Shown here piece by piece: positions 31,083 to 41,889 of a stretch of DNA of 64,000 nucleotides (positions within the stretch are counted from its first letter, which is position 1; every line of letters starts with the position of its first letter). Under the pieces are notes generated by a model. It did no database searches. It worked only from the letters and a program-made list of their open reading frames with translations, and was not told where the DNA came from. A program made the position numbers and the translations under genes. The stretch covers positions 590,822 to 654,821 of the forward strand of contig NZ_QXXQ01000001.1 in NCBI RefSeq assembly GCF_003570715.1, written 5' to 3'. Source of the stretch: Gemmobacter lutimaris. Lineage in GTDB: Bacteria > Pseudomonadota > Alphaproteobacteria > Rhodobacterales > Rhodobacteraceae.

Positions 31083-31388
31083 TCAGCCTTTCATCACGTT
31101 GGCGTCTTCGACGTCGATGGTGCCGCGGGTGCGGAAGAAGCTCACCAGGATCGCAAGGCCGATGGCCGCCTCGGCGGCGGCGACGGTCAGCACGAACATG
31201 GTGAAGACCTGCCCCACCAGATCGCCCAGGAAGCTGGAAAAGGCGACGAGGTTGATGTTGACCGACAGAAGCATCAGTTCGATCGACATCAGGATGACGA
31301 TGACATTCTTCCGGTTGAGGAAGATGCCGAAGATGCCAATGACGAACAGCGCCGCCGCCACCGTCAGGTAATGTTCAAGTCCTACCAT
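31083..31388 (-). CDS. nuoK: NADH-quinone oxidoreductase subunit K
   Basis: A 101-residue, three-helix membrane subunit of complex I. The conserved membrane glutamates lie in [14 protein letters not shown] and [12 protein letters not shown]. Length and composition match the family. It ends four bases before nuoL. The 90-base gap upstream of it, to nuoJ, is the longest inside the NuoA-N run and contains two hairpins. Confidence 0.97.
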   Translation of the reverse strand: MVGLEHYLTVAAALFVIGIFGIFLNRKNVIVILMSIELMLLSVNINLVAFSSFLGDLVGQVFTMFVLTVAAAEAAIGLAILVSFFRTRGTIDVEDANVMKG

Positions 31389-31427
31389 TCTCGTCCCTCC
31401 GGGTGTGTGCCCGTAATTGTTCCGCTT

Positions 31428-31469
31428 GCGGGACAGACCCGCGATCGGGGGCGCATCATTGTGCGCCCC
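31428..31469 (-). other. Two hairpins in the nuoJ-nuoK gap
   Basis: GCGGG-ACAGA-CCCGC (31428-31442) and GGGGCGCA-TCATTG-TGCGCCCC (31448-31469) are perfect inverted repeats in an otherwise tight operon. Neither is followed by a T-run on the minus strand. Possible roles are mRNA stabilisation or processing between nuoJ and nuoK. Confidence 0.6.
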
Positions 31470-31478
31470 TCTGAATTG

Positions 31479-32093
31479 TCAGAGCCCCTGCCCCGGTTTC
31501 ACGTCCTTCAGTTCCATCGCTTTGGCCGGGTCGCGCCACATCTGGTGCAGCACGTTCTGGCGCTTCACGTCCTTGCGGTGGCGCAGCGTCAGGGTGATGG
31601 CGCCGATCATGGCAACCAGCAGCACGAGGCCCGAGGCCTGGAACAGGTAGATGTATTTGTCATAGATCAGCAGACCCAGCGCCTTGGTGTTCTGCACATC
31701 CTCGATGGCCGGTGCCACTGCCTGACGCAGACCCAACGCGCCTTCGGCCTGGGTCCAGGCCGCATAGGCCATGCCGAATTGCAAGATGATGATGACCCCG
31801 ATCAACAGCGCCAGCGGCATGGTGCGCGCCATCTCGCCCTTCAGTTCCGCGAAATCGACGTCCAGCATCATCACGACGAAGAGGAACAGCACCGCCACCG
31901 CGCCGACGTAAACGATGATCAGCAGCATGGCCACGAACTCCGCCCCCAGCAGGACGAACAGCCCCGCCGACGACAGGAAGGTCAGGATCAGCCACAGAAC
32001 CGAATGCACGGGGTTGCGCGATACGGTGACCATGAGGCCCGCCGCCACCGTCACCACGGCGAAGCAATAGAAGGCAATATCCGCAACGCTCAT
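31479..32093 (-). CDS. nuoJ: NADH-quinone oxidoreductase subunit J
   Basis: A 204-residue, five-helix membrane subunit. The conserved region [27 protein letters not shown] contains the pi-bulge helix important for coupling. A long soluble segment rich in charged residues follows the last helix. The ATG overlaps the stop of the upstream CMD-family gene by four bases. Confidence 0.96.
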   Translation of the reverse strand: MSVADIAFYCFAVVTVAAGLMVTVSRNPVHSVLWLILTFLSSAGLFVLLGAEFVAMLLIIVYVGAVAVLFLFVVMMLDVDFAELKGEMARTMPLALLIGVIIILQFGMAYAAWTQAEGALGLRQAVAPAIEDVQNTKALGLLIYDKYIYLFQASGLVLLVAMIGAITLTLRHRKDVKRQNVLHQMWRDPAKAMELKDVKPGQGL

Positions 32094-32500
32094 GCGTTCT
32101 TCTCCTCGGTTTCCGCAAAAACCGCCTGAGCCATCTCAAGCGCCTTCTGCATGGCGGGCAGCCCGCCGAACATGCTCATCTGCCAGATCACTTCCGCGAT
32201 CTCGCGTTTGGTCGCGCCCGCCTCAAGCGCATGCCGGATCGTCAGCTTCAGCTGCGCCTCCGCATGGGCACCAAGAACAGTCAGCGCGGCGATGGTGACC
32301 AGAAGCCGGGTCTTGGCATCCAGCCCCTCGCGGTTGAACGTGCGGCCGAACCACATCTCCATCATGTCTTTGGTCATGGTGGGGATGAAATTCTCGAACC
32401 CTTTCACCGACATGTTTTCCAAGGACGGATTGAAGGCACGGACCATCTCCTGTCCCTGCTCCATCATCGTCTTGAAAAGTTTGGTGAAATCATCGTTCAT
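32090..32500 (-). CDS. Carboxymuconolactone decarboxylase-family protein in the nuo operon
   Basis: A 136-residue, all-helical protein. The core [48 protein letters not shown] is the CMD/AhpD-type domain. The usual CxxC redox pair of AhpD is absent, so peroxidase activity of that type is unlikely. It overlaps nuoJ downstream by four bases and lies five bases from the nuoI stop. The ATG at 32500 starts MNDDFTKL. It corresponds in position to one of the extra frames reported in alphaproteobacterial nuo/nqo clusters; role unknown. Confidence 0.85.
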   Translation of the reverse strand: MNDDFTKLFKTMMEQGQEMVRAFNPSLENMSVKGFENFIPTMTKDMMEMWFGRTFNREGLDAKTRLLVTIAALTVLGAHAEAQLKLTIRHALEAGATKREIAEVIWQMSMFGGLPAMQKALEMAQAVFAETEEKNA

Positions 32501-32505
32501 GGGGA

Positions 32506-33000
32506 TTACCGATAGGGGGCGTCGATTTCGAGATTGCGCGCGATCTCGGCTTCCCAGCGGGCGCCGTTGTCCAAGAGCTTCGCCTTGTCGTAGTAAAGCT
32601 CCTCGCGGGTCTCGGTCGAGAATTCGAAGTTCGGCCCCTCGACGATGGCATCCACCGGGCAGGCTTCCTGACAGAAGCCGCAGTAGATGCATTTCGTCAT
32701 GTCGATGTCATAGCGCGTGGTGCGGCGCGAGCCGTCCTCGCGCGGTTCCGCGTCGATGGTGATGGCCTGCGCCGGGCAGATCGCCTCGCACAGCTTGCAG
32801 GCGATGCAGCGTTCCTCGCCGTTCGGATAGCGGCGCAGCGCGTGTTCGCCCCGGAAGCGCGGCGACAGCGGCCCCTTTTCATGCGGGTAGTTCAGCGTCG
32901 ATTTCGGCGCGAAGAAATACCGCAGGCCCAGACCGAAGCCCTTGATGAAATCCACCAGCAGGAAATATTTCGCTGCGCGGTTATAATCAATCACGCCCAT
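32506..33000 (-). CDS. nuoI: NADH-quinone oxidoreductase subunit I
   Basis: The 164-residue peripheral subunit that carries iron-sulfur clusters N6a and N6b. Two complete motifs, [12 protein letters not shown] and [12 protein letters not shown], supply the eight Cys ligands. The [16 protein letters not shown] segment is conserved. The start overlaps the methyltransferase gene upstream by 14 bases. Confidence 0.98.
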   Translation of the reverse strand: MGVIDYNRAAKYFLLVDFIKGFGLGLRYFFAPKSTLNYPHEKGPLSPRFRGEHALRRYPNGEERCIACKLCEAICPAQAITIDAEPREDGSRRTTRYDIDMTKCIYCGFCQEACPVDAIVEGPNFEFSTETREELYYDKAKLLDNGARWEAEIARNLEIDAPYR

Positions 33001-33778
33001 CTTCAGCTTCCTTTGCCTTCACATCGCGTATTTCGCCGGCATTGTTGTGCGACGACCATTTCACCTCGTAATCGCTCTGGAGCATCCTGTCTCCCAATGC
33101 GCTTTCAGGCAAACGCTCGACTTCATAGTAGAGATAGACCCGACGGGTCGGAAAGTTGATGCCCCGGAAGCGCAGCCGGCGCCCGGTGATCGCAGGATCT
33201 GGGAAATCCAGTCGGTATTCGCCCTGTTCGGTTGGGCTGGTCTCGATCGCGCGGCAGACATGCACCTTACAGCCACACATGCGCTTCCAGAAGCTCCAGA
33301 CCAGCTCGGGATTGAACTGATAGATCCCATGCCCCATCCAGCCGTTCATTCCGTTGCATGACACGAAGCGCCCGCCGGGCTTCAACATGCGGAACACGCT
33401 TTGCAGCGCGACCGGCACATTGAACACATGTTCCAGCGTGCCGCCGTCATAGATGAAGTCGAACTGGCCTTCCAGTGCCTCGCCCACCGGATGATTGAGA
33501 TCGTGCAGGATCGTCGCGCCCTCGTAATCCGAGAAATCGAGCGATTCCATCGCACCGAAGCCAAGCGATGCCATCAGTGTCTCGCAGAACCCGTCGTCCT
33601 GAACGGTCTCCAGATAGCTGCCTTCGAGCCCGGCCTTCCGCCATGTGGTGCGGAAGCCGCGCTTGAACCGCGGGTTAGGCCGCCATTCGTGCCGCCCGAG
33701 CATGAGCGTCCGTCCGGCGGGCTTGAACCGCTGGGACAGGGCGCACAACTCCTGAAGGGTCACAAGATCGACGGCCAT
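32987..33778 (-). CDS. SAM-dependent methyltransferase-like protein in the nuo operon
   Basis: 263 residues. The middle contains [33 protein letters not shown], a class I methyltransferase pattern (motif II/post-II region with LKPGG). It is followed by [24 protein letters not shown], as in a family often linked to surface glycans. The glycine-rich SAM motif I is not clear. It sits between nuoH and nuoI, with a 14-base overlap into nuoI and a 12-base gap from nuoH. Substrate unknown; nothing ties it directly to complex I. Confidence 0.75.
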   Translation of the reverse strand: MAVDLVTLQELCALSQRFKPAGRTLMLGRHEWRPNPRFKRGFRTTWRKAGLEGSYLETVQDDGFCETLMASLGFGAMESLDFSDYEGATILHDLNHPVGEALEGQFDFIYDGGTLEHVFNVPVALQSVFRMLKPGGRFVSCNGMNGWMGHGIYQFNPELVWSFWKRMCGCKVHVCRAIETSPTEQGEYRLDFPDPAITGRRLRFRGINFPTRRVYLYYEVERLPESALGDRMLQSDYEVKWSSHNNAGEIRDVKAKEAEDGRD

Positions 33779-33790
33779 CCGCGTTTCGCC

Positions 33791-34822
33791 TTACATCGTC
33801 CAGCGTGCCCAGAGGCCGCCCAGAACTTCGTATTTTGCAAGGAATGCCACAATCACCACCCAGGCGAGCGACAGCGGCAGGAAGACTTTCCAGCCGATCC
33901 GCATCAGCTGGTCATAGCGGTAGCGCGGCACGATGGCCTTCACCATGGCGAACATGAAGAAGAAGAAAGCCATCTTGGCGACCATCCAGATCGCACCGTC
34001 CGGCAGGCCCGGAATGGGCGACAGCCAACCGCCGAAGAACAGCAGAGAAATCAGCGCGCACATCAGGAAGATGGCAATGTATTCGCCCGCCATGAACAGA
34101 AGGAACGGCGTCGCCGAATATTCCACCTGATAGCCGGCCACCAGTTCGGATTCCGCCTCCGGCAGGTCGAAGGGCGGGCGGTTGGTCTCGGCCAGCGCCG
34201 AGATGAAGAACAGCGCCACCATCGGCAGATGCGGCAGCCAATACCAGCCCAGCAGACCCCAGCCGGTATCCTGCGCCCGCACGATGTCACCAAAGTTCAT
34301 CGAGCCGGTCGAGATGATGATGCCGATGATGATCAGACCCAGCGACACTTCGTAGGAAATCATCTGCGCGGCCGACCGCAGCGAGCCGAGGAACGGATAT
34401 TTGGAGTTCGAAGCCCAGCCACCCATGATCACGCCATAAACCTCCAGCGAGGAGATGGCGAAGACATAGAGGATGGCCACGTTGATGTCCGACAGCACCC
34501 AGCCATCCGAGAACGGCACCACCGCCCAAGCGATCATCGCCAGCACGAAGGACAGCATCGGCGCGAGGAAGAACACCGGCCGGTCAGCACCGGCGGGCAC
34601 CACGACCTCTTTCACCACATATTTCAGGGCGTCGGCCACCGATTGCAGCAGGCCGAAGGCGCCCACCACGTTCGGGCCCCGCCGCATCTGGACAGCCGCC
34701 CAGATCTTGCGGTCGCCATAGACGAGGAACAACAAGGAGATCATCACGAAGGCGATGACCAGAAGACATTGCGCCGCGATCAGCAGCGCCGTCCCCAGAC
34801 CTGTTTGCAGAAATTCAGCCAT
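33791..34822 (-). CDS. nuoH: NADH-quinone oxidoreductase subunit H
   Basis: The 343-residue membrane subunit at the junction with the hydrophilic arm, forming part of the quinone chamber. [13 protein letters not shown] [18 protein letters not shown], the acidic loop [28 protein letters not shown] and the C-terminal [21 protein letters not shown] are all conserved. About eight or nine helices. Confidence 0.98.
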   Translation of the reverse strand: MAEFLQTGLGTALLIAAQCLLVIAFVMISLLFLVYGDRKIWAAVQMRRGPNVVGAFGLLQSVADALKYVVKEVVVPAGADRPVFFLAPMLSFVLAMIAWAVVPFSDGWVLSDINVAILYVFAISSLEVYGVIMGGWASNSKYPFLGSLRSAAQMISYEVSLGLIIIGIIISTGSMNFGDIVRAQDTGWGLLGWYWLPHLPMVALFFISALAETNRPPFDLPEAESELVAGYQVEYSATPFLLFMAGEYIAIFLMCALISLLFFGGWLSPIPGLPDGAIWMVAKMAFFFFMFAMVKAIVPRYRYDQLMRIGWKVFLPLSLAWVVIVAFLAKYEVLGGLWARWTM

Positions 34823-34852
34823 TTGCCTCTGGTCCCTCAGCCCAAGTCTTTT

Positions 34853-35251
34853 TCATACCGTCGGTATCCCCTGCGCGCCGCAATCGCGCACCGTTACCTC
34901 GGCGTCGATCGTCCGCAACCCGCGGGGCAGCGCGGCCGAGATCACATAGACCGCATCGCCGCGCCAGTTGTTTCCATCCTGCGCCACCGTGGTGCGCACA
35001 TGCCGCGCGAACCCGAACCCCCGGATCAGCGCATATTGGGCCGCCGCGCAACGCGCATAGGCCTCGACATCCCCGTCATTCCGCGCGCCGCTCATGGCGA
35101 CGCGGAAATTGACCAGATCCCCGTCAAGCAGGATCGTCTCGATCCCCTCATACCGGGCCGAACGCGGCGCCGCGTCGCTGTCGCCCGCGCAGCCCGACAG
35201 CACCGCCGCAGCGGTGGTCAGGCCAAGCAGGGAGGCGGCGGCACGCATCAT
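34853..35251 (-). CDS. Small lipoprotein of unknown function between nuoG and nuoH
   Basis: 132 residues with a lipoprotein signal (AAAVLSGCAGD, lipobox LSGC at residues 18-21). The mature part has three further Cys (one in YARCAAAQ, one in VRDCGAQ) and no recognised domain. Two adjacent ATGs (35251 and 35248) could serve as start. It lies four bases after the nuoG stop and 30 bases before nuoH, so it is part of the operon. Possibly a periplasmic factor; function unknown. Confidence 0.75.
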   Translation of the reverse strand: MMRAAASLLGLTTAAAVLSGCAGDSDAAPRSARYEGIETILLDGDLVNFRVAMSGARNDGDVEAYARCAAAQYALIRGFGFARHVRTTVAQDGNNWRGDAVYVISAALPRGLRTIDAEVTVRDCGAQGIPTV

Positions 35252-35255
35252 CCGG

Positions 35256-37268
35256 TTATTCCGCCGCCAGCGGCGCGTCGGTGCGCGCGGCAGCCATCGC
35301 CTGCAACTCGCCCATCAGGCTCGATGCGCGGGCAATCGGGTTGGTCAGGTAGTAATCCTTCACCACCAGACCGAAAGGCGCATTCCCCAGCGCCGCACGC
35401 GGCAGCGCCGCGCCTTCGTTGCTGGCCAGTTCGTCGATACGGCCCAGATGCGGATGCGCGGCCACGATGCGCGAGCGCAGCTCGGCCAAGCTGTCCCAAC
35501 CCAAGGTCGAGCCGATCTCGGCCGACAGCGCCCGCAGGATCGCCCAGTTTTCCTTGGCATCGCCCGGCGCAAACCCGGCCCGCATCGCCAGTTGCGGGCG
35601 GCCTTCGGTGTTCACGAACAGACCGTTTTCTTCCGTATAGGCGGCGCCCGGCAGGATGATGTCGGCGCGATGCGCCCCGCGATCCCCATGGCTGCCCTGA
35701 TAGATCACGAAGGCACCGGCCTCGATCTCCACCTCGTCGGCGCCAAGGTTGTAGATCACTTCGGCCCCTTCGGTCGCGCCTTTCAGCCCGCCCTCGGTGG
35801 TGCAGCCCACATCCATCGCCCCCACGCGGGCGGCGGCGGTATGCAGGACCAGCAGTTTGGCGCCACTGGCGGCGCAATAGGCCTGCGCCTCGGCCAGAAC
35901 GGCGGCGCCATCGGCCTCAATCAGCGCGCCCTGCCCGACGATCACCAGCGCGGGCTTGTCCGAGGCCGCAGCCTTGCCCACCAGCGCGGTCAGCGCGTTC
36001 CGGTCGGCGCCGAGATGCGCGTAATCATAGGTCAGATCGACCGCGCGGCCGATCAGCGCCACATCGGCGCCCCGCGCCCAGGCCTTGCGGATGCGGGCGT
36101 TCAGCACCGGGGCCTCGTTGCGCGGGTCGGTGCCGATCAGCAGGATCATCTGCGCCGCGTCGATGTCCTCGATGGCAGCAGTGCCGACATAGGCCGCACG
36201 GTTCCCCGCCGGAAGCTTCGCGCCATCGGTGCGGCACTCGACCGTGCCACCCAGCGATTCCACCAGCGTTTTCAGGCTGTAAGCGGCTTCGACCGGCACC
36301 AGATCGCCGACGATGCCGGTCACCTTGCGGCCCTTCATCGCAGCAGCGGCAGCGGCCAGCGCCTCGCCCCAGCTTGCCTTCCGCAGGCGGCCGTTCTCCC
36401 GGATGTAAGGCGTATCAAGCCGCTGGCGGCGCAACCCGTCCCAGATGAAGCGGCTCTTGTCGGCCAGCCATTCCTCGTTCACGCCGTCATGGTTGCGCGG
36501 GATGATGCGCATGACTTCGCGCCCCTTGGTGTCGACCCGGATGTTCGACCCCAGCGCATCCATCACGTCGATGCTTTCGGTCTTGGTCAGCTCCCACGGA
36601 CGGGCTGTGAAGGCATAGGGTTTGGAGGTCAGCGCGCCGACCGGGCAAAGGTCGATGATATTGCCCTGAAGGTTGGATGCCAGCGTTTCATTCAGATAGC
36701 TGGTGATCTCGCTGTCCTCGCCGCGCCCGGTCTGGCCCATCTGGGTGATGCCCGCGACCTCGGTGGTGAAGCGGACGCAGCGGGTGCACGAAATGCAGCG
36801 CGTCATCTCGGTCTTGACCAGCGGGCCAAGGTTCAGGTTCTCGGAGGCGCGTTTCGGCTCGCGGTAGCGGCTGAAATCCACGCCATAGGCCATGGCCTGA
36901 TCTTGCAGGTCGCATTCGCCGCCCTGATCGCAGATCGGGCAGTCAAGCGGGTGGTTGATGAGCAGGAACTCCATCACCCCTTCGCGCGCCTTCTTCACCA
37001 TGGGCGAGTTGGTCTTGACCACCGGCGGCTCGCCATTCGGGCCGGGGCGCAGGTCGCGCACCTGCATCGCGCAGGAGGCAGCCGGCTTCGGCGGGCCGCC
37101 GACAACCTCGACGAGACACATCCGGCAGTTGCCCGCGATGGACAGACGCTCGTGGTAGCAGAAGCGCGGAATCTCGATCCCCGCGACCTCGGCCGCCTGA
37201 ATGATCGTCATCGCGGCGTCAACCTCGACCTCGATACCGTCGATGATGATTTTCTTGAGGTTGCTCAC
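35256..37268 (-). CDS. nuoG: NADH-quinone oxidoreductase subunit G
   Basis: The large iron-sulfur subunit, 670 residues (Paracoccus homologue about 673). The 2Fe-2S motif [15 protein letters not shown] with a later Cys, the His-Cys3 motif [18 protein letters not shown], and the 4Fe-4S motif [10 protein letters not shown] with LCPVGAL are present. A molybdopterin-oxidoreductase-like domain follows. I use the GTG at 37268 because GTGGAG lies nine bases upstream. The longer open frame reaching upstream covers the next gene and is rejected. Confidence 0.97.
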   Translation of the reverse strand: MSNLKKIIIDGIEVEVDAAMTIIQAAEVAGIEIPRFCYHERLSIAGNCRMCLVEVVGGPPKPAASCAMQVRDLRPGPNGEPPVVKTNSPMVKKAREGVMEFLLINHPLDCPICDQGGECDLQDQAMAYGVDFSRYREPKRASENLNLGPLVKTEMTRCISCTRCVRFTTEVAGITQMGQTGRGEDSEITSYLNETLASNLQGNIIDLCPVGALTSKPYAFTARPWELTKTESIDVMDALGSNIRVDTKGREVMRIIPRNHDGVNEEWLADKSRFIWDGLRRQRLDTPYIRENGRLRKASWGEALAAAAAAMKGRKVTGIVGDLVPVEAAYSLKTLVESLGGTVECRTDGAKLPAGNRAAYVGTAAIEDIDAAQMILLIGTDPRNEAPVLNARIRKAWARGADVALIGRAVDLTYDYAHLGADRNALTALVGKAAASDKPALVIVGQGALIEADGAAVLAEAQAYCAASGAKLLVLHTAAARVGAMDVGCTTEGGLKGATEGAEVIYNLGADEVEIEAGAFVIYQGSHGDRGAHRADIILPGAAYTEENGLFVNTEGRPQLAMRAGFAPGDAKENWAILRALSAEIGSTLGWDSLAELRSRIVAAHPHLGRIDELASNEGAALPRAALGNAPFGLVVKDYYLTNPIARASSLMGELQAMAAARTDAPLAAE

Positions 37269-37269
37269 G

Positions 37270-37659
37270 TCAGATCTCCACTTGATCACGGGAGTTATTG
37301 AGAACAGGCCATTTGAGCATGGCCAGTATGGCAAGCGGTGCGATGCAGCCAAGAAGCAGAAAGATATTTCGCGCGATCTGGACCGCGATGAAGCTGCCGG
37401 GGGGGACCACATTGAACAGCACCCAGAGGGGGGCCGACAGATCATCGTTCATGGCCTGATGGACCATGGTTTCCATGATCAACGGAAATACCAAACCACC
37501 CAACACCATCGACACCGGCGAAACGAGAGCCAAGCCGAGTCGCGCACCACGAACACCGGCACGGCGCAGAAGCAGGAATGTCAGAGCCGGGTTTATCACC
37601 AGAAAGGCAAAAGCAATCACCGCCGGATAGAGGTGCATCAGGGCATGCTGAAAGCTCAT
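37270..37659 (-). CDS. Small membrane protein upstream of nuoG
   Basis: 129 residues with about four hydrophobic helices ([58 protein letters not shown]). No named family recognised. A GGGGGG ribosome site precedes the ATG at 37659, and an in-frame ATG 24 bases upstream is less likely. It ends one base before the nuoG GTG and overlaps the preceding lipoprotein gene by four bases, so it is a real operon member. Confidence 0.75.
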   Translation of the reverse strand: MSFQHALMHLYPAVIAFAFLVINPALTFLLLRRAGVRGARLGLALVSPVSMVLGGLVFPLIMETMVHQAMNDDLSAPLWVLFNVVPPGSFIAVQIARNIFLLLGCIAPLAILAMLKWPVLNNSRDQVEI

Positions 37660-38009
37660 ACGCAGCCCCCCTCGAATTCCCATGCGCCAGCGGCATAACC
37701 GCCCACAGCCTGCGGCTGGAAGCGGCCTCCGGCCTGCGTGCAGGCCTGCGCAGCCACGTCCTTGGCGTGCTTGCCCTGATCCATGCCGAAGGGCGCCACG
37801 CGCACTGTCGCGCCCGAGACCGGCTGCGCACCCGCGCGCGTCAGCGCCTTGCCTGCCCGGCCCGCACTGACCTGCGCCTGATACTCCGCCCCCTCCTGCA
37901 TCACCGCATAGGCGCCCCCCTTCACGGAGGCCCCCTGCGGCGCGGGCGCAGCAACGCAGGCCGAAAGGCCCGCTGCCATGCCCGAAAGGAGGATGGGGGT
38001 CAGGTTCAT
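37656..38009 (-). CDS. Small lipoprotein of unknown function downstream of nuoF
   Basis: 117 residues. The N-terminus MNLTPILLSGMAAGLSACV ends in a lipobox-like LSAC. The mature part is Ala/Gly-rich with two more Cys (AAQACTQAGG and a C-terminal GGCV). It starts one base from the nuoF stop and overlaps the next membrane-protein gene by four bases. No domain recognised. Confidence 0.7.
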   Translation of the reverse strand: MNLTPILLSGMAAGLSACVAAPAPQGASVKGGAYAVMQEGAEYQAQVSAGRAGKALTRAGAQPVSGATVRVAPFGMDQGKHAKDVAAQACTQAGGRFQPQAVGGYAAGAWEFEGGCV

Positions 38010-38010
38010 C

Positions 38011-39306
38011 TTATTCCGCCGCCATCGCGCCCATGCGGCCGGTCTTCTTGGCCTTGATGCGGTCCTCGATTTCCTCGCGGTAATGCCGGATCAGGCCCTG
38101 GATCGGCCAGGCCGCCGCATCGCCAAGCGCACAGATCGTGTGGCCTTCCACCTGCTTGGTCACGCTCAGCAGCATGTCGATTTCCTCGACCTCAGCCTCG
38201 CCGCGCACCAGACGGTCCATCACGCGCATCATCCAGCCGGTGCCCTCGCGGCAGGGCGTGCACTGGCCGCAGCTTTCATGCTTGAAGAACTTCGCCAGCC
38301 GCCAGATTGCCTTCACGATGTCGGTATTCTGATCCATCACGATCATGCAGGCGGTGCCGAACGAGGATTGCAGCGCGCGCATCCCGTCGTAATCCATGAT
38401 GGCATCTTCGCATTTGTCGGCCGGGATGACCGGGCAGGACGCCCCGCCGGGGATCACCGCCTTGAGGTTCTTCCAGCCGCCGCGCACACCGCCGCCATGC
38501 TTCTCGATCAGCTCGCGCATTGGAATCGACATGGTTTCTTCGATCACGCAGGGCGTGTTCACATGGCCCGACATGGCAAACAGCTTCACGCCCGCATTGT
38601 TCGGGCGGCCGAAGCTGGCGAACCATGCGGCGCCCCGACGCAGGATGGTCGGCGCCACGGCGATGGATTCCACGTTGTTCACCGTGGTCGGGCAGCCATA
38701 AAGGCCCGAACCCGCCGGGAACGGTGGCTTCATCCGCGGCATGCCCTTCTTGCCTTCAAGGCTTTCCAGCAGCGCGGTTTCCTCGCCGCAGATATAGGCG
38801 CCCGCCCCGTGATGCAGGTAGACATCGAAATCATAGCCCGACTTGCAGGCGTTCTTGCCGATCAGACCCGCATCATAGCATTCGTCGATGGCGGCTTGCA
38901 GCGCCTCTTTCTCGCGGATGTATTCGCCCCGGATGTAGATATAGGCCGCCACCGCACCCATGGCGAAACCGGCGACCAGACAGCCCTCGATCAGCGTATG
39001 CGGATCGTGGCGCATGATCTCGCGGTCCTTGCAGGTCGCGGGTTCGGATTCGTCGGCGTTCACCACCAGATAGGACGGGCGGCCATCGGATTGCTTCGGC
39101 ATGAAGGACCATTTCATGCCGGTCGGGAAGCCCGCGCCGCCCCGGCCACGAAGGCCGGAGTCCTTCATGATCTGGATGATGCCGTCACGGCCAAGCGCCA
39201 GCAGATCGGCGGTCTTGTCCCAGTGGCCGCGCGCCATGGCCCCTTTCAGGCTGCGGTCGTGCATCCCGTAGAGGTTGGTGAAGATCCGGTCCTGATCCTT
39301 CAGCAT
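38011..39306 (-). CDS. nuoF: NADH-quinone oxidoreductase subunit F
   Basis: The NADH-oxidising subunit that carries FMN and cluster N3; 431 residues, the normal length. The glycine-rich [15 protein letters not shown], the NADH-site [30 protein letters not shown], and the cluster motif [12 protein letters not shown] with HTICALGD are intact. It lies ten bases downstream of the DUF5337 gene. Confidence 0.98.
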   Translation of the reverse strand: MLKDQDRIFTNLYGMHDRSLKGAMARGHWDKTADLLALGRDGIIQIMKDSGLRGRGGAGFPTGMKWSFMPKQSDGRPSYLVVNADESEPATCKDREIMRHDPHTLIEGCLVAGFAMGAVAAYIYIRGEYIREKEALQAAIDECYDAGLIGKNACKSGYDFDVYLHHGAGAYICGEETALLESLEGKKGMPRMKPPFPAGSGLYGCPTTVNNVESIAVAPTILRRGAAWFASFGRPNNAGVKLFAMSGHVNTPCVIEETMSIPMRELIEKHGGGVRGGWKNLKAVIPGGASCPVIPADKCEDAIMDYDGMRALQSSFGTACMIVMDQNTDIVKAIWRLAKFFKHESCGQCTPCREGTGWMMRVMDRLVRGEAEVEEIDMLLSVTKQVEGHTICALGDAAAWPIQGLIRHYREEIEDRIKAKKTGRMGAMAAE

Positions 39307-39315
39307 CTTGTGCCC

Positions 39316-39552
39316 TCAATTTCCCCGGTTGACGGCCTTGTGCCGCCGCCAGATCTGGTAAGTGACGACCAGCGCCCAGAAGAACGCGGCCAGTGCGGCG
39401 AGGTCGAACAGGAAGGCATAGCGGGCTTCCAACCCCACCTGCCCGCCAACCCATTGCGCCCCCATCCACAACAGCATGGTCCCCGCGATCACGAAGGCAA
39501 CCAGACGCGAGTCACGCGCCAGCCGCTTCTGTTCGGGGGTGGGGGTCGTCAT
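39316..39552 (-). CDS. DUF5337-type small membrane protein
   Basis: 78 residues with two helices (LVAFVIAGTMLLWMGAQWVGG; FLFDLAALAAFFWALVVTYQIW) and a basic end (RRHKAVNRGN). It resembles the DUF5337 proteins encoded between nuoE and nuoF in Rhodobacterales. The ATG at 39552 lies 11 bases inside the 3' end of nuoE. Its place suggests a membrane partner of complex I or of its assembly, but that is inferred. Confidence 0.8.
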   Translation of the reverse strand: MTTPTPEQKRLARDSRLVAFVIAGTMLLWMGAQWVGGQVGLEARYAFLFDLAALAAFFWALVVTYQIWRRHKAVNRGN

Positions 39553-39562
39553 CGCCGGCTCC

Positions 39563-40672
39563 TCAGTAATCGTTGGTCTTGGCGCGTTCGAGGAAGACAT
39601 CCATCCCCTCGGTCACGATGATCTTCGCCTGATTGACCCATTTGTCGCGGGTCACACGACCACGGAAGCCTTTCAGGTTGCTGTCCATCCACGCGACCTC
39701 GGCCGCGCCCCATTGCGCGATCTGGTCAAAGTGGAAGATGCCAAGCTCATGACACAGCTTTTCCAGCGCCGGGCCGATGCCCTCGATCTTTTTCAGATCG
39801 TCAGGCTGGCCATCGCGCGCGGCGGTCAGGCCCTGCGGCTGCGTGCCTTCGGCAGTAGCCGTCGTTTCAGGCTTGGCGGTCAGCACTTCGGCGGTGGCCT
39901 CGTCAATGCCACGCGCGGCGGGCGCCGGGGCTTCCTCGGTCACGGCCGGGGCTTCCGCCGCAGGCTTCTTGCGCCAGGGCGTCAGGATCGGAACTTCGGT
40001 GCCATCAATCCGCTTCACCGTATCGCCGACTTTCACCGCGCGATCCACCGAGGCGTTATACTGCGTGCGACCGCTGTCATATTCCTTCAGCGAGGTCAGC
40101 CCGGTCGCCGGTTCTGACGAATAGCGCCCGGTCTGCGAACCCGGCACCGGCACCTCGCCTTTCGAGAAGCGCGCGATCATCTCGCGCAGTTTCTCGGCGC
40201 TCAGATCCTCGTAATAGTCCTTGCCTATCTGTGCCATCGGCGCATTGGCGCAGGCCCCGAGGCATTCGACCTCTTCCCACGAGAACTTGCCATCGTCCGA
40301 AGGCGTATGCGGCGTCGGCGCGATCAGTTCCTTGCAGACGGCGATCAGCTCTTCCGCGCCGCAGATCATGCAGGACGTCGTGCCGCAGATCTGGATATGC
40401 GCAACGGTGCCAACGGGTTGCAACTGGAACATGAAGTAGAAGGTCGCCACTTCCAGCGCCCGGATATGCGCCATGCCCAACATGTCGGCGACATATTCGA
40501 TCGCCGCGCGGGTCAGCCAGCCCTGTTGTTCCTGCGCGCGGAACAGCAGCGGGATGATGGCGCTGGCCTGACGGCCTTCGGGGTATTTGGAAATCTGCCC
40601 CTGCGCCCATTCCATATTGGCAGGCGTGAAAGTGAAGGAAGCAGGCTGTTCTTTATGCAGACGGCGGAGCAT
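39563..40672 (-). CDS. nuoE: NADH-quinone oxidoreductase subunit E with C-terminal extension
   Basis: 369 residues. The first 170 or so are NuoE proper, with the 2Fe-2S cluster N1a ligands in [10 protein letters not shown] and CLGACANAP. After a low-complexity Ala/Pro/Glu/Thr linker (about 230-290) comes a helix-hairpin-helix-like domain ([20 protein letters not shown]) and a basic C-terminal helix. Such extensions are known in Rhodobacter NuoE; ordinary NuoE is about 165-240 residues. The extension might bind nucleic acid or protein. One base of overlap with nuoD. Confidence 0.96.
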   Translation of the reverse strand: MLRRLHKEQPASFTFTPANMEWAQGQISKYPEGRQASAIIPLLFRAQEQQGWLTRAAIEYVADMLGMAHIRALEVATFYFMFQLQPVGTVAHIQICGTTSCMICGAEELIAVCKELIAPTPHTPSDDGKFSWEEVECLGACANAPMAQIGKDYYEDLSAEKLREMIARFSKGEVPVPGSQTGRYSSEPATGLTSLKEYDSGRTQYNASVDRAVKVGDTVKRIDGTEVPILTPWRKKPAAEAPAVTEEAPAPAARGIDEATAEVLTAKPETTATAEGTQPQGLTAARDGQPDDLKKIEGIGPALEKLCHELGIFHFDQIAQWGAAEVAWMDSNLKGFRGRVTRDKWVNQAKIIVTEGMDVFLERAKTNDY

Positions 40673-41889
40673 TAGCGGTCGATCTCCCCGAACACGACAT
40701 CCATCGTGCCGATGATGGCGGCGACATCGGCAAGTTGATGGCCCTTGGCGATGTAGTCCATGGATTGCAGGTGCGGATAACCCGGTGCGCGCAGCTTGGC
40801 GCGGTAGGGTTTGTTGGTGCCATCCGCCACCAGATAGACACCGAATTCGCCCTTCGGCGCCTCGACGGCGGCATAGACCTCGCCCGCCGGAACGTGGAAC
40901 CCTTCGGTGTAGAGCTTGAAGTGATGGATCAGGCTTTCCATCGATGTCTTCATGTCGCCACGTTTGGGCGGCGTCAGCTTGCCACGCGCCAGAACGTCGG
41001 TCTTGGCCGCCGGTTCGCGCAGCTTGGCGATCGCCTGACGCATGATCTTCAGGCTTTCGCGCATCTCGGCCATGCGGCAGAGATAGCGGTCATAACAGTC
41101 GCCGTTCTTGCCGACCGGCACGAGGAAGTCGAATTCGTCATAGCATTCATAGGGCTGCGCGCGCCGCAGATCCCATGCCAGACCCGAGCCGCGCACCATG
41201 ACGCCGGAATAGCCCCAGTTCAGGATGTCTTCCTCTGTCACGATGCCGATGTCGGCATTGCGCTGCTTGAAGATGCGGTTCTCGGTCAGCAGACCATCAA
41301 TATCGTCCAGAACCTTCGGGAAGGTCTCGGTCCAGGCTTCGATGTCGTCGATCAGCGCGGGCGGCAGATCCTGATGGACACCACCGGGGCGGAAATAGGC
41401 GGCGTGCAGACGCGCGCCACAGGCGCGTTCATAGAACACCATCAGCTTTTCGCGCTCTTCAAAGCCCCAGAGCGGCGGGGTCAGCGCACCCACGTCCATC
41501 GCCTGCGTGGTGACGTTCAGCAGGTGGTTCAGGATGCGGCCGATTTCCGAATACAGCACGCGGATCAGCGAGGCACGACGCGGCACGACGGTGCCGGTCA
41601 GCTTTTCGATGGCCATGCACCAGGCATGTTCCTGGTTCATCGGGGCCACATAATCCAGCCGGTCCAGATAAGGCAGGTTTTGCAGGTAGGTCCGGCTTTC
41701 CATCAGCTTCTCGGTGCCACGGTGCAGCAGGCCGATATGCGGGTCGCAGCGTTCCACGATCTCGCCGTCCAGCTCCAGCACCAGACGCAGCACGCCGTGC
41801 GCGGCAGGGTGCTGCGGGCCGAAGTTGATGTTGAAGTTGCGGATCTTCTGCTCGCCCGTCAGCGCGTCGTCGAATTGTCCGTCCATCAT
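40672..41889 (-). CDS. nuoD: NADH-quinone oxidoreductase subunit D
   Basis: The 49-kDa-type subunit that lines the quinone site. 405 residues with [17 protein letters not shown] (including the quinone-site His), [34 protein letters not shown] and the C-terminal [16 protein letters not shown] [11 protein letters not shown]. Two consecutive ATGs (41889, 41886) are possible. It overlaps the sulfotransferase gene by four bases. Confidence 0.98.
   Translation of the reverse strand: MMDGQFDDALTGEQKIRNFNINFGPQHPAAHGVLRLVLELDGEIVERCDPHIGLLHRGTEKLMESRTYLQNLPYLDRLDYVAPMNQEHAWCMAIEKLTGTVVPRRASLIRVLYSEIGRILNHLLNVTTQAMDVGALTPPLWGFEEREKLMVFYERACGARLHAAYFRPGGVHQDLPPALIDDIEAWTETFPKVLDDIDGLLTENRIFKQRNADIGIVTEEDILNWGYSGVMVRGSGLAWDLRRAQPYECYDEFDFLVPVGKNGDCYDRYLCRMAEMRESLKIMRQAIAKLREPAAKTDVLARGKLTPPKRGDMKTSMESLIHHFKLYTEGFHVPAGEVYAAVEAPKGEFGVYLVADGTNKPYRAKLRAPGYPHLQSMDYIAKGHQLADVAAIIGTMDVVFGEIDR

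Noticed and set aside
28952..31204. Long plus-strand open frame opposite nuoL
   Set aside because: Composition (His/Arg/Gln/Asp-rich) and full overlap with nuoL show it is a shadow.
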